A DNA stretch of 64,000 nucleotides from Stenotrophomonas maltophilia (GTDB taxonomy: Bacteria > Pseudomonadota > Gammaproteobacteria > Xanthomonadales > Xanthomonadaceae): contig NZ_LT906480.1 of assembly GCF_900186865.1 (NCBI RefSeq), forward strand, positions 2,746,001-2,810,000. Direction: 5' to 3'. The notes beneath the pieces are model-generated. The model saw only the letters and a program-made list of their open reading frames with translations. It had not been told where the DNA came from and ran no database searches. Every line of letters begins with the position of its first letter. Position 1 is the stretch's first letter. This document shows, in pieces, positions 1-11,231 of this stretch. The position numbers and the translations under genes were made by a program.

Positions 1-1
1 G

Positions 2-478
2 GCCGAGAACCTGCAGGTGAACTACGCCACGTCCGAGGCGATCATGCTGCGCGTGCACCAGTCGCACGAGGTCAAGCGCCGCGTCAACGAGCGTTCGGTG
101 GTGTTCTTCTCCACCAATGAAACCAGCTTCACCGCCTTGAACCTGGCGTTCACCACGCAGATGGGGCTGCATGAGTCCACGCAGGCGCTCAACGCGATGA
201 CCGAGGGCACCTCCAAGGGCCTGGAAGCGGTGGCCAACATTGGCGACGACGTGCTGCACGAGGGTCTGAAGGCGGGCTACGGCGCCACCATCGGCGTCGA
301 TTCGGTGCGCAAGCTGGTCGATGCAGTGGTGCGCTTCCAGGAGACTTCGCTGCAGGAGATCGAGCAGCTGCGCGGCCAGGCCACCCGTGACTCGGCGGAG
401 ATCGCCGAGTACGTCGAACAGGGCAAACAGCGTTTCGCTGCCCTGCTGCAGGCACCGCCGAGCCCGGAGTCGCGCTGA
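2..478 (+). CDS. Toxic-anion-resistance (TelA/KlaA-like) protein, C-terminal part
   Basis: The frame is open from the left edge, so about 158 C-terminal residues are visible and the start lies outside the window. The segment is helical and charged, with the pattern of an elongated cytoplasmic protein, and ends in a Glu/Gln-rich stretch (EYVEQGKQRFAALL) like the C-terminal coiled region of the TelA/KlaA family linked to tellurite and other envelope stress. No transmembrane segment or signal peptide is visible. It is followed after 13 bp by the membrane-anchored gene at 492, so the two are probably cotranscribed. The family call rests on overall resemblance only; the diagnostic N-terminal half is missing. 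Confidence 0.5.
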   Translation, partial: AENLQVNYATSEAIMLRVHQSHEVKRRVNERSVVFFSTNETSFTALNLAFTTQMGLHESTQALNAMTEGTSKGLEAVANIGDDVLHEGLKAGYGATIGVDSVRKLVDAVVRFQETSLQEIEQLRGQATRDSAEIAEYVEQGKQRFAALLQAPPSPESR

Positions 479-491
479 GGTGAGTGCGACG

Positions 492-1979
492 ATGGCCCCT
501 GCCGAGCTGCAGGATGCGCTGCTGACCATGGATGTGGTCGACCAGCTGCGTTACCGCAATGCCGAAATGAAGGCGCTCGCCGACAGCGGCCATGACAAGG
601 CAACGCTGAAGCAGCGCCTGCTTGAGCTGTACCGCTCGCAGGGCATCGAGGTCTCCGACGAGATCCTCGAGGCCGGCATCGCGGCCCAGCGTGAGCAGCG
701 TTACCTCTACGTCGCGCCATGTGGCTGGAAGGCGTGGCTGGCGCGGCGCTGGATCGATCGCAGCCGGCTGCTGAAGTGGGCGCTGATCGTGGCCCTGGTG
801 CTGCTGATGCTCGGTGTTCTGCTGGCGATGGCGCGCAGCTTCGGCGCGTTCGTGCACGAGAGCAACGTGCAGAAGAACGTACAGGTGCTGAACGACAAGG
901 TGGCCGCGCTGCAACAGGCGGCTGCTGCAGCGCGCGCCCTGCTGGCCGCACAGGTACAGGTCCTGCAGGGGTTGCTGCCACGTGCCACCGCCAGCGGTGA
1001 GCGCCTGCAGCCGCTGACCGAAGGCGCACAGGCCGCGCTGGCCGAAGCACAGCGCCGCTTCGCCGAGGTTCCCGCCGCACTGGCCGCACAGCCGACTCTT
1101 GTGCGCAAAGACAAGCTCACCCGGCTCAGCAGTGGTGGCACTGCCACCGGCGCGCAGGCGGCCGCGCAGGTTGAGCAGCACCGGCTGGCAACCGCGCAGC
1201 TGCTGGTGCAGGCCAGGGAAACCCTGCCCGCGCTCACCGAGCGGGTGAATACCCTCAGCCAGGCCATCGAGGCCAGCGAGCTGCTGGACACCACCAACGC
1301 CGCTGCAAAGGCCGCTCGCCTCGCGCCGGATGCAGAGCAGGTGCGCGCACGCGCCTACACCGGCGGCGACGTGGCACTGCGCGCAGGCGACATGGCCGCG
1401 GCCGGCCAGGCGGTAGCGACCCTGAAGGACCTGATCGGCAGCGCCGACAAGCTGGCCGCGCTCAACGAGCGGTTGGCCCAGCTCAAGACCGACGGCCTCG
1501 CCACCGGCGTCACCGGCGAAGACCGCAAGCGCTTCGAGCGTGCGCTGGACCAGGCCGCCCGCCTGATCCGGATAGAGACGCTGGCCGAAGCCGGGCCGGC
1601 CGTGGACGAGGTCAGCCAGCTGGTGGGGCTGCTGTCGCAGACCCTGGTCTACCGCATCGTCAACCGTGACGATGAACGCACCGGCGTCTGGCGCTACAAC
1701 GAAAAGGCCAATGGTGGCCGCAACTACTACCTGGTGACCGAAGCGCTGGACGAGGCCGGCAACGCTGCCGAACTGCCGATCCGCAACGAGGAGACCGGCA
1801 AGGACGAACGGGTTTCTGTGTTTGCCGTACGTGTGCCCGAGGCCACCTACAACCGTGTTGCCGCCGACAAGCAGGACAACGGCATCATCGAAGACGACCA
1901 GATCGGCAGCAAGCCGCGCGGCAGCCTTTCGCCTCGGTTCCGCATGCCCACCACCGGCGGCTACATCACCCAATGGTGA
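492..1979 (+). CDS. DUF6384-like membrane-anchored coiled-coil protein
   Basis: A 495-residue protein. The ATG at 492 is chosen because GAGGTGAG lies 8 bases upstream; a GTG at 480 is an in-frame alternative. Residues 1-90 are a charged helical cytoplasmic region, one transmembrane helix spans about residues 95-114 (WALIVALVLLMLGVLLAMA), and the rest is a long Ala/Gln/Leu-rich coiled coil ending in a more globular segment near residue 400. The architecture resembles proteins annotated DUF6384 that accompany TelA-like genes in Stenotrophomonas. Biochemical function is not known. It sits between the TelA-like gene and the Ser-rich coiled-coil gene, which suggests one envelope-associated complex; that is inference. 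Confidence 0.6.
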   Translation: MAPAELQDALLTMDVVDQLRYRNAEMKALADSGHDKATLKQRLLELYRSQGIEVSDEILEAGIAAQREQRYLYVAPCGWKAWLARRWIDRSRLLKWALIVALVLLMLGVLLAMARSFGAFVHESNVQKNVQVLNDKVAALQQAAAAARALLAAQVQVLQGLLPRATASGERLQPLTEGAQAALAEAQRRFAEVPAALAAQPTLVRKDKLTRLSSGGTATGAQAAAQVEQHRLATAQLLVQARETLPALTERVNTLSQAIEASELLDTTNAAAKAARLAPDAEQVRARAYTGGDVALRAGDMAAAGQAVATLKDLIGSADKLAALNERLAQLKTDGLATGVTGEDRKRFERALDQAARLIRIETLAEAGPAVDEVSQLVGLLSQTLVYRIVNRDDERTGVWRYNEKANGGRNYYLVTEALDEAGNAAELPIRNEETGKDERVSVFAVRVPEATYNRVAADKQDNGIIEDDQIGSKPRGSLSPRFRMPTTGGYITQW

Positions 1980-1995
1980 TGGGTAAGGAACTGAC

Positions 1996-3435
1996 ATGAG
2001 AGATCTGAACGACGCGATTGCCGATGTCACAACCGATATCGGCCAGGCGCAGGCACAATTGGCCGCGCGTGGCGACCAGTGCCGGGAACTGATCAAGGAA
2101 CAGGAAGCACTGCACGGGCGGGTCCGCGACGACTTCAACGCGCTGGCCCGCCTGCAGGCCGAGGCTGCCACCGATGCGCCGCCGATGCTGGCCCGGGACC
2201 TGCTGCAGCAGACCAGCGCCGATCTGCAGCGCCGTGATCGCAAAGCGGCGGCGCTGGCAGGCGAGCTGCAGGCGCTGCTGGACATCGAGCAGTCGCTGCA
2301 GCAGCGGTCGCAGGAGGCCGTTGCCGCACGCGACGCCGCCGGCGGACGCTGGCAGGCCCTGCAGGACCAGGTGGACACCACGCTGGAAGCGGAACCCACC
2401 TACAGGGCGCTGCAGGACGACCTGCAGCTGGCCGTGGCGCGGGCCGACACGGTCGAGCGCATGGCCACCTCTGCGCAGTCGGAGCATGACGCCAAGGCCG
2501 GCGCCTACCAGGCCGACCCGATCTTCATGTACCTGCACCGGCGCAACTACGGCAGCACGGCCTACCGCGGCTGGCCGATGGTGCGCACCGTCGACGGCTG
2601 GCTGGCCGAACTGTGCGGCTTCGACCGTGCCCGTCGCGAGTACGCCACGCTGGTCGAACTTCCGCCCTATCTGCAGGAACATGCCGGACGCGCCCGCGAC
2701 GACGTCGAGGCTGCCCGCCAGCCGGTACAGCAGGCCCGCGATGCCGCCCTCGCCCACGCCGGTGGCGACCCGCTGCGCCAGCAGCTGCAGACGGCACAGG
2801 GCGCATTGGCGCAGGCGCTGTTGGCCGAGCAGCTGCATCGGCAGACCGTGGATGCCAAGCAGGCACAGATCGACGGCTTCCACAGCTGGACCGATGCCGA
2901 AGGCCGCACCCTGCTCACCGCGCTGGCGCGCACGCTTTCGGCCAAGAGCATGGACGACCTGTACCGCCGCGTCGCCGCCACCGCCTCCGGCGAGGACGAT
3001 GCCGTGCTCGAACGGATCCATGGCAGTCGCCTGCGCCTGGGCGAGATCGACGGCATGGTGGCTGAGCACACCCGTGAAATGGCCGTGCTGAAGAAGCGCC
3101 TGGACAGCCTGCAGGCTGCGCGCAGGAGCTACCAGGCGGCAGCAGACAGCGAACGCCAAGCCTACGAGGCGCCAAGCTACCGGGCCGCCGCACCGGCCAC
3201 AGTCGCCGCGTCCTTCTTCAGCACCACCAGCAGCCGAAGCGCCACCCACTCCTCTGGCAGCCTGTTCGACCTGCTTTTGAGCGGTTCCAGCAGTTCCAGC
3301 TCGCGTTCAAGTTCCAGTTCCAGTTCCAGTTCCAGTTCGCGCTCGAGTTCCAGTTCGGGTTCCAGCGGCAGCAGCTTCCGCAGCGGCGGCGGCATCAGCG
3401 GTGGCGGTGGCTTCAAGACCGGCGGCGGGTTCTAG
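1996..3435 (+). CDS. Coiled-coil protein with Ser-rich and Gly-rich tail
   Basis: A 479-residue protein starting 16 bp after the preceding stop, with GGTAAGGA upstream of the ATG. Residues 1-390 are mostly predicted coiled coil, interrupted near 175-205 by a Tyr/Trp-containing patch (YLHRRNYGSTAYRGW). From about residue 420 the chain becomes almost pure serine, then glycine, ending GGGGFKTGGGF. The Ser tract is encoded by a hexanucleotide repeat (AGTTCC units from 3310). I recognise no enzyme domain, signal peptide or membrane helix. As third gene of the TelA/DUF6384 module it is probably a structural or scaffold partner. Its stop codon overlaps the convergent ltrA stop. Confidence 0.7.
   Translation: MRDLNDAIADVTTDIGQAQAQLAARGDQCRELIKEQEALHGRVRDDFNALARLQAEAATDAPPMLARDLLQQTSADLQRRDRKAAALAGELQALLDIEQSLQQRSQEAVAARDAAGGRWQALQDQVDTTLEAEPTYRALQDDLQLAVARADTVERMATSAQSEHDAKAGAYQADPIFMYLHRRNYGSTAYRGWPMVRTVDGWLAELCGFDRARREYATLVELPPYLQEHAGRARDDVEAARQPVQQARDAALAHAGGDPLRQQLQTAQGALAQALLAEQLHRQTVDAKQAQIDGFHSWTDAEGRTLLTALARTLSAKSMDDLYRRVAATASGEDDAVLERIHGSRLRLGEIDGMVAEHTREMAVLKKRLDSLQAARRSYQAAADSERQAYEAPSYRAAAPATVAASFFSTTSSRSATHSSGSLFDLLLSGSSSSSSRSSSSSSSSSSSRSSSSSGSSGSSFRSGGGISGGGGFKTGGGF
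3310..3339 (+). repeat. Hexanucleotide microsatellite AGTTCC
   Basis: AGTTCC occurs in tandem at 3310, 3316, 3322 and 3328, followed by AGTTCG at 3334. It lies inside the Ser-rich tail of the coiled-coil gene, and each unit adds two codons (Ser-Ser), so copy-number change would alter tail length without breaking the frame. Confidence 0.8.
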
Positions 3436-4610
3436 CCCGGCAACGGCCGGGTGCGCCGCTTCAGCCGCGTATCCAGCAGCCCCACGCCCAGCAGCACCAG
3501 GCTGGTCAGCCACCCGGCGGCCAGCAGGTGCATGTGCGGCAGCATCAGGCCCAGTACCAGCAGCGCCACCGCACCCAGCAGGTGCGAGCGCGGCGCATGC
3601 CCATAGACCACGCGCTTGTAGAGGGCACTGCCCAGCAGGTAGATCAACGGCCCCGCTACCAGCACCGTGGCGTAGACCGGGGTCACCGCTGCGCCAGGAT
3701 GGTCCATGACCAGATCATTGCCGACCGCGGTGGCGATGATGCCGGCGATCAGCAGCGCATGCACGTAGTGGAAGTTGGCCCCCATCCGCCCGGGGTCCTC
3801 GGAATGGGTGATCGCCGCGGTGGCATCGCGGCTGGAGATGCCGAAATACAACCACCACATGGCGATGGTGCCGGCAAAGGTGGCCAGCACCGCAGACACC
3901 ACCGCAGCACTCCACTGCTCGACCTCGCTGAGCACGCCACCGGTAGCCAGCAGCGTCTCGCCGAGTGCGACGATGACGAACAGCTGGCAACGCTCGGCCA
4001 GGTGCCCGCCTTCGATGGTCCACTCGCGGGTGTGCGACCGGCCCAGGCCAGGAAACGCGAAACCGAACATCGGCGAAATGTATTCGCAGGCCACCGCCAC
4101 CGCCCACAACGCCAGACGCAGATTGCCCTCGGCGGCGGCGCCCGCCAGCCAGAAGCAGGCCGACACGCTCACCCACGCCAGCATGCGTCGGAAATTGGGC
4201 GCCAACGGATGCCTGCGACCGACCTCCAGCAGCACGAACACCGTGCGCCCGACCTGCATGGTGGCGTACGCCCCCGCGAAGACCCAGGCGCGTTCAGCGA
4301 AGGCCTCGGGAATGGACGAGGACATCAACAGCGCCAGCAACATGGTGACGAACAGCAGGCTGCGGATGCGTGGCGCCTCGGGATCGAACCAGTTGCTGAC
4401 CCAGCAGGCGTACTGCCAGCCCAGCCAGACCGCGAACCACAGCACCAGCGTCTGCATCACCCCGACCAGGTCCAGGTGATGCAGCAGATGGTGGCTGAGC
4501 TGGGTAACCGCAAAGACGTAGACCAGATCAAAGAACAGCTCTTCGTAAGTCACGCGGGCGTGGTGGCCATCGCGCTGGCGCAGGGCAGGCGGTCTCAGTC
4601 GTGTGCTCAT
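3432..4610 (-). CDS. ltrA: Low temperature requirement protein A (LtrA) family
   Basis: A 392-residue polytopic membrane protein with roughly ten hydrophobic helices. The N-terminus carries the family hallmark VTYEELFFDLVYVFAVTQLS, and the middle has the HLAERCQLFVIVALGE segment typical of LtrA. Molecular function is poorly defined; the name comes from a Listeria cold-growth phenotype. It starts 9 bp after the small membrane protein encoded upstream on the same strand (4620-4886), so the two probably form an operon. The stop codon interleaves with that of the convergent Ser-rich gene. A small hairpin (CCCGGC-AAC-GGCCGGG) lies in the last codons and could help termination. Confidence 0.9.
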   Translation of the reverse strand: MSTRLRPPALRQRDGHHARVTYEELFFDLVYVFAVTQLSHHLLHHLDLVGVMQTLVLWFAVWLGWQYACWVSNWFDPEAPRIRSLLFVTMLLALLMSSSIPEAFAERAWVFAGAYATMQVGRTVFVLLEVGRRHPLAPNFRRMLAWVSVSACFWLAGAAAEGNLRLALWAVAVACEYISPMFGFAFPGLGRSHTREWTIEGGHLAERCQLFVIVALGETLLATGGVLSEVEQWSAAVVSAVLATFAGTIAMWWLYFGISSRDATAAITHSEDPGRMGANFHYVHALLIAGIIATAVGNDLVMDHPGAAVTPVYATVLVAGPLIYLLGSALYKRVVYGHAPRSHLLGAVALLVLGLMLPHMHLLAAGWLTSLVLLGVGLLDTRLKRRTRPLPG

Positions 4611-4619
4611 GGCCGTCCT

Positions 4620-4886
4620 TCAGCGCGCCAGGCGCCAGTACAGCAGTCCAGCCAGCAGGGCCGGCAGCGCGAACACCAGCAGCAGGATCGGCAGTTCTTC
4701 CCGCACGGCGTAACCGGCCTTGCTCACGCCCACCCACATGTTGGCCAGCGTCACCAGCAGCCAGGTGGCGATGAACGCGAGCAGCGCCGTGGGCAGCTGT
4801 GACTGGCCTACGCTCCACAGCCGCCCGAAGAGCAGGAATACCCCCAACAACAACACCCCACCCACCATCACCAGAAGCACGTGCAT
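4620..4886 (-). CDS. Small three-helix inner-membrane protein
   Basis: An 88-residue protein beginning MHVLLVMVGGVLL. The start is chosen because GGAGATGG lies just upstream and because upstream in-frame sequence is not membrane-like. It contains three or four hydrophobic helices, with a basic loop (SKAGYAVREE) between the second and third. I do not recognise a named family. It is translated just ahead of ltrA and is likely cotranscribed with it. Confidence 0.7.
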   Translation of the reverse strand: MHVLLVMVGGVLLLGVFLLFGRLWSVGQSQLPTALLAFIATWLLVTLANMWVGVSKAGYAVREELPILLLVFALPALLAGLLYWRLAR

Positions 4887-5090
4887 GGTCCATCTCCTTG
4901 AGCCTGCTTGCAGGCTAGCCGCGGCCGATTCTGCGCTCCAGACGATGATCGTGGTTTCACTTTCCAGTTCCGACGAACAATCCCCGACCCGCGCCCCACA
5001 TGGCAAACGCGAACGGTTCCCATTAGTATTGCGTCATCGCGCAGGGATGCCCTCCCCCGCGCGCGCCCCTTGCCCTTGCTTCCGGTCCGG

Positions 5091-5615
5091 ATGTCCCAGC
5101 TGCCTTCCCCACCCCCTCCCGCGCTGCCGCTGATGTCCTCGCTGGTGCGCCATTACGAGGAACTGGTGGAGTACCTGCGCCGCCGTTTCCGCTCGCCGGG
5201 GTTGGCTCGTGAGGTGGTGCACGATGTCTGCGTGCGCCTGCTGGAACGCCCGGCCGCCTACGATGCACGGCAACCCATCGCGCTGCTGCGGCGGATCGCG
5301 CACGATACGGCGGTGGATCGCTGCCGCGCCGAGGATCTGCGCCGGCACTGGGTGGAAGCGCGTGCCGAGCTGCCCGATGACGCCTGCCCGCGCCCCGGGC
5401 CTGAGCAGCAGGCGCAGGGACAGCAGGCACTGCAACGACTGGGCGCCACCATCGAACGCATGCCCTGCCGCCGCCAGCAGGTCTTCATCCTGCACAAGAT
5501 CCACGAACTGCCACAGGCTGAGGTTGCCCGCCGCATGGGTATCGGCCAGAAGGCGGTGGAGCGCCACCTGCGCCTGGCCATGGCCGATTGCCAACGGTCG
5601 GCTGGCCTGCGATGA
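5091..5615 (+). CDS. ECF-type RNA polymerase sigma factor (FecI-like)
   Basis: About 174 residues from ATG 5091; an ATG at 5133 would give 160. The sigma-2 region is recognisable in SLVRHYEELVEYLRRRF and HDTAVDRCRAEDLR, and the sigma-4 helix-turn-helix in LPQAEVARRMGIGQKAVERHL. This is the FecI class, which redirects RNA polymerase to an adjacent TonB-receptor gene when a FecR partner relays an outer-membrane signal. The stop overlaps the fecR-like start (ATGA at 5612), indicating translational coupling. The actual inducer is unknown. No clear ribosome site decides between the two starts. Confidence 0.88.
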   Translation: MSQLPSPPPPALPLMSSLVRHYEELVEYLRRRFRSPGLAREVVHDVCVRLLERPAAYDARQPIALLRRIAHDTAVDRCRAEDLRRHWVEARAELPDDACPRPGPEQQAQGQQALQRLGATIERMPCRRQQVFILHKIHELPQAEVARRMGIGQKAVERHLRLAMADCQRSAGLR

Positions 5616-6463
5616 GCCCACAACCGCCGCCGTCCCCACCGCAACCGCCGGTCCAACCCGCAACCATCGACCAGGTGCTGGACCAGCATCGCGATGCCCT
5701 GAAGGAACGCTTCCCCATGCCCAGCGCGGATGCGTTGCAGCGTCGTCGCGGTGGGCGTGCGGCGAAGATCGTCCTGCCGCTGCTGCTGATCACGGCCACG
5801 GGCGTGTTCATTGCCGACCCGGCATGGCAGGTGCACGACTATCGGAGCGCGGTGGGCGAACGCCGCGGCATCCGCCTGCCCGATGGCAGCCATCTGCTGC
5901 TCGACGCCGGTACCCATCTGCAGGTTCGCAGGCACATCCGCTCGCGGCAGGTGGTGCTGGTGCAGGGCCAGGCCCGTTTCCAGGTGCAGCACTCGACCTG
6001 GCGCCCGTTCGAGGTCGAGGCCGGGGCGGTGCATGTGCGCAACTATGGCACGGTGTTCGACGTTGACCGGCAGGGTAGCCTCAGCGAGGTAACCCTGTGG
6101 CGCGGCGAGGTGGGCGTGCGTGTGGATGGCGGGGGCGCAGAGCAGCGCCTGAAGCCGGGGCAGCGCGTGCTGGCCCAGCCAGGATCGTTGTCTCCGCCGG
6201 AAGCGGTGGACCCGGATCGAGCCGACTGGACCCGTGGACGGCTGCAATTCGACCGCATGCCGTTGGCCGAGGTGCTGCGCATCCTGCAGCGCTATCACGA
6301 CCGTCCCATCGTGCTGGACGACCCGGTACTGGGGCCGCTGCAGGTGTCAGGCGTCTTCGATGCCGACCGCGCCGAGACTGTACTCGCGCTGCTGCCCGAG
6401 ATCCTGCCGGTACAGGTGCACACCGCTTCCGATGGCAGCCTGCATCTGCGCGCCCGCGATTGA
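5612..6463 (+). CDS. FecR-like anti-sigma / sigma regulator
   Basis: 283 residues, starting on the ATGA that ends the sigma-factor gene. A Pro-rich N-terminus (about residues 1-20) and short cytoplasmic part precede a single membrane helix (IVLPLLLITATGVFI, about 52-66). The periplasmic FecR domain follows, with the characteristic GIRLPDGSHLLLDAGTHL and the later FDRMPLAEVLRILQRY segment, a FecR C-terminal / STN-binding type region. The N-terminal anti-sigma part is shorter than in E. coli FecR. It should pass the receptor-derived signal to the sigma factor at 5091. A TonB receptor with an STN signalling domain follows at 6535, completing the surface-signalling set. Confidence 0.85.
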   Translation: MSPQPPPSPPQPPVQPATIDQVLDQHRDALKERFPMPSADALQRRRGGRAAKIVLPLLLITATGVFIADPAWQVHDYRSAVGERRGIRLPDGSHLLLDAGTHLQVRRHIRSRQVVLVQGQARFQVQHSTWRPFEVEAGAVHVRNYGTVFDVDRQGSLSEVTLWRGEVGVRVDGGGAEQRLKPGQRVLAQPGSLSPPEAVDPDRADWTRGRLQFDRMPLAEVLRILQRYHDRPIVLDDPVLGPLQVSGVFDADRAETVLALLPEILPVQVHTASDGSLHLRARD

Positions 6464-6534
6464 ATGCCACACCGAGGGTGGGTTGCGCGCCGTCCCATCC
6501 GGCAAGTGCTTGAACCCTTCCGAAGGACCCCCGC

Positions 6535-9932
<3,398 letters not shown>

Positions 9933-9941
9933 TTCCGAAGC

Positions 9942-9988
9942 GTCGAGCTTGCTCGACGGAGCCGCAGAGCAGTCGAGCACGGCTCGAC
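9942..9988. repeat. Paired SMAG-like palindromes after blaL1
   Basis: Two palindromes with the core GTCGAGC: GTCGAGCTTGCTCGAC at 9942-9957 and GTCGAGC-ACG-GCTCGAC at 9972-9988, followed by partial CAAGTCG copies to about 10019. They lie between the convergent blaL1 and DUF411 genes and may also contribute to transcription termination. Confidence 0.65.
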
Positions 9989-10031
9989 TCTGTAAAGAGC
10001 AAGTCGAAAGAGCAAGTCGGCCGCGAGGAAA

Positions 10032-10056
10032 GGTGCCGGTCAGACCGACCGGCACC
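10032..10056. terminator. Bidirectional hairpin terminator candidate
   Basis: Ten-base perfect arms GGTGCCGGTC and GACCGGCACC around the loop AGACC, just beyond the stop of the DUF411 gene and between two convergent genes. There is no clear T-run on either side. Confidence 0.55.
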
Positions 10057-10067
10057 ACCACTGGCTG

Positions 10068-10607
10068 TCAGCCACCTTGCCCGTGCTGGGCAAACGGCTC
10101 GGTGCTGCCGTCGGTGCGCACCAGCTCGACGGTGTACGGCTGCACGTAGCCGTCCGGCATTTCCATGCCCGGCGAACCGGCCGGCATGCCGGGCAGCACC
10201 AGCCCGCGCGCGGCCGGGCGTTCGGCCAGCAGGCGCTTGATGTCCTCGGCCGGGATGTGACCCTCGACCACGTAACCGCCGATCTCGGCGGTATGGCAGG
10301 ACGCCTTGCCGACCGGCACACCCAGGCGGACCTTGATTGGATTCATGTCATCGGTGTCGCGCACATCGACCTGGAAGCCGGCGGCCTTCAGGTGGTCGAC
10401 CCAGATGCCACAGCAACCGCAGCTGGCGGTCTTGTGCACGATGGCCACCGGCAAGGCCGGATCGACCTTGGCCGGGCTGGCCTGGATCGGTGTCACCGGT
10501 GCCGCGCTGGCGACCGGTGCGGCGGCGGATTCTTCGGCGGCACGTGCACAGGCGGTCGTAGCCAACACAGTGCCCAGCAGCAGGCCGAGGGAGAGAGTAC
10601 GGTTCAT
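10068..10607 (-). CDS. DUF411 metal-binding periplasmic protein
   Basis: 179 residues with a lipoprotein-like or cleavable signal (LLLGTVLATTACARA). An Ala/Pro-rich linker leads to the DUF411 domain from about residue 48, with a SCGCCGIWVDHL motif, a further Cys/His pair (GKASCHTAEIGGY) and EGHIPAEDI, ending in a Met/Gly/Pro stretch that could bind copper. DUF411 proteins are small periplasmic metal-binding proteins often found with copper-resistance genes. Here it lies downstream of a CopL-like gene on the same strand (gap 115 bp), which supports a role in copper handling. The exact role is unproven. Confidence 0.85.
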   Translation of the reverse strand: MNRTLSLGLLLGTVLATTACARAAEESAAAPVASAAPVTPIQASPAKVDPALPVAIVHKTASCGCCGIWVDHLKAAGFQVDVRDTDDMNPIKVRLGVPVGKASCHTAEIGGYVVEGHIPAEDIKRLLAERPAARGLVLPGMPAGSPGMEMPDGYVQPYTVELVRTDGSTEPFAQHGQGG

Positions 10608-10722
10608 TGAGTGATTCCTTTGCAGAGGCGGGCAACGTAGCCCGCCGCCCGCGCATCGAAGGCGCGGGCAGAGTCGAGAAGAAGTCGAGCAGCTACGGCA
10701 GGCGCGTGAGGCCTGCAGGAAA

Positions 10723-11034
10723 TCACGCGATGGGGGGCCGCAACGGGTCCGGCATCGGCGGCGATGCGCGTTGCTGGGAACGGGCGGCTACAGGCGCCTC
10801 GCGCCACGGCGAGGCTGGCGTTCCGCTCAACGTGGCCAGCATGCCAAGGCAGGCGGGCGGGCATTCACACTCACCACTCTGGCAGGCCGCCGGGGCCGTA
10901 TCATCGCAGCAGCCGGCTGCCGCCATCGCGGCCGCGTGCGGTGCAGCGCAGTGATCCTGATTGGCCGATCCGCTGTACGAAGACGCAGCGAGTGCCAGCG
11001 CCGGTGCATTCAGCACCAGGGCGACAAGCAACAT
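10723..11034 (-). CDS. copL: CopL-family metal-binding regulatory protein
   Basis: About 103 residues from the ATG at 11034; a GTG at 11064 would add ten residues in front of the signal peptide. The N-terminus is a signal peptide (MLLVALVLNAPALALAA). The mature part is Cys/His-rich (DHCAAPH, GCCDD, SGECECPPACLG) and ends in DPLRPPIA, as xanthomonad CopL proteins do. CopL is required for copper-inducible expression of copAB in Xanthomonas. No copAB is adjacent here; the nearest copper genes are the DUF411 neighbour and copCD at 29.6 kb. Start position uncertain. Confidence 0.65.
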   Translation of the reverse strand: MLLVALVLNAPALALAASSYSGSANQDHCAAPHAAAMAAAGCCDDTAPAACQSGECECPPACLGMLATLSGTPASPWREAPVAARSQQRASPPMPDPLRPPIA

Positions 11035-11231
11035 CCATCGCAGCAGCAGGCCAGGCAGGTTCACACGCCGATGATAGCCGATGCAGGCACCCTCAGTGGG
11101 CTGGCAACGACCCTGACAGCTTGACAACCACGCGGCCGACTTGCGCGACGCCCCTTGCTATGGCGAGATGGCAATCGTGCCACCCTGCATTGCCACGCCC
11201 CTGCCCCTGTCCCCGACACGGAGTTTCCCTC

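Noticed and set aside
189..2399. A 736-codon minus-strand frame opposite the DUF6384-like gene
   Set aside because: Arg/Ala/Ser-rich shadow translation; plus-strand genes have ribosome sites and coherent domain structure.
4980..5090. Fur box before the first ECF sigma gene (AATACTAATGGGAACC on the minus strand)
   Set aside because: Matches only part of the 19-bp consensus; not reported as a site.
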